From contig NC_089232.1 in the NCBI RefSeq assembly GCF_963924675.1, positions 30,082,842-30,146,841 of the forward strand: a DNA stretch of 64,000 nt, written 5' to 3'. The notes under the pieces were generated by a model. It did not search any database, was not told the DNA's origin, and saw only the letters and a list, made by a program, of their open reading frames with translations. The stretch comes from Phocoena phocoena. Taxonomy: Eukaryota > Chordata > Mammalia > Artiodactyla > Phocoenidae. A program made the position numbers and the translations under genes. Shown in pieces: positions 63,741 to 64,000 of this stretch (the first letter of the stretch is position 1; each line of letters opens with the position of its first letter).

Positions 63741-64000
63741 TCTCTAGATATTTTATGATATATAATTTGATTACAATTTTTCTCTCTCCTCCACAATCAT
63801 TCCTATAATTTACATTCTCCCAGAAAAGCATCCATTTCACCTAGGTTTTCTAATTCATTTCCCTAGAGTTGCACAAACTGATTCATTTCCTTTATGCTGC
63901 CCCCTTACATGGCTTTATTTCTATAGCACATATCACCTTCTAACATACCATATAGTTTATCTCTTATTATTTCTTATCTAGCTTCCTCCACTAGAACATG

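Larger units (their letters stand above)
62181..64000. other. Upstream flank of ZNF638
   Basis: A possible L2 fragment follows the island (62200-62290, CTCCATGAAGTCTTCCCTGA). The stretch 62300-62940 is unrecognised. An inverted old L1 and a CHR-2 SINE occupy 62940-63740, and 63750-64000 is unrecognised. No gene is seen. Confidence 0.6.

Overview
The window is nuclear DNA of a cetartiodactyl mammal, most likely a whale or dolphin. The evidence is about a dozen long and short tRNA-derived SINEs of the CHR type, several ending in clean target-site duplications, and many LINE-1 3' tails of the cetartiodactyl type. It lies almost entirely inside one vertebrate gene on the minus strand, ZNF638 (also called NP220), a nuclear-matrix zinc-finger and RRM protein.

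Layout, following the gene from right to left. At 64.0-62.2 kb there is upstream flank with repeats only. At 62.2-61.2 kb there is a CpG island with YY1 and NRF1 motifs, which is the promoter and non-coding first exon. Intron 1 (about 10.9 kb) leads to exon 2 (49037-50549), which holds the annotated ATG and 437 codons. Fifteen smaller coding exons follow, down to exon 17 at 915-1043. The sixteen coding exons total 2943 nt, or 981 codons in one unbroken frame. All fifteen introns between coding exons, and both ends of introns 1 and 17 where visible, fit GT-AG. Exons for the C-terminal half of the protein lie beyond position 1. Several coding exons (3, 4, 9-15, 17) are too short or too split to stand out as open frames and were found by splice sites, phase and recognised peptide.

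The protein in the window has, in order: an Arg/Gly/Pro-rich N-terminus, a matrin-3-like helical motif, a U1-type zinc finger split across intron 2, an RS-rich domain, RRM1 (exons 7+8), a Lys/Ser/Thr/Ala-rich linker made of very small exons (9-15), and RRM2 (exons 16+17).

Intron 8 (16 kb) carries the largest repeat structure: an old L1 interrupted by an 8.7 kb composite insertion. The insertion has a full-length-type L1 5' end, decayed ORF1 and ORF2, then the 5'UTR and ORF1 of a second L1, and it is bounded by a perfect 14-bp duplication without a poly(A) tail. Other introns hold MIR, L2, old L1 and DNA-transposon remnants, simple repeats and stretches where nothing was recognised. No tRNA, rRNA, snRNA, CRISPR array or second protein-coding host gene was recognised.

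The observations I rate highest are an in-frame, RBM20-like conserved segment directly upstream of the annotated ZNF638 start codon, the shared exon structure of the two RRMs, the run of four symmetric phase-1 mini-exons between them, and the composite L1 insertion.
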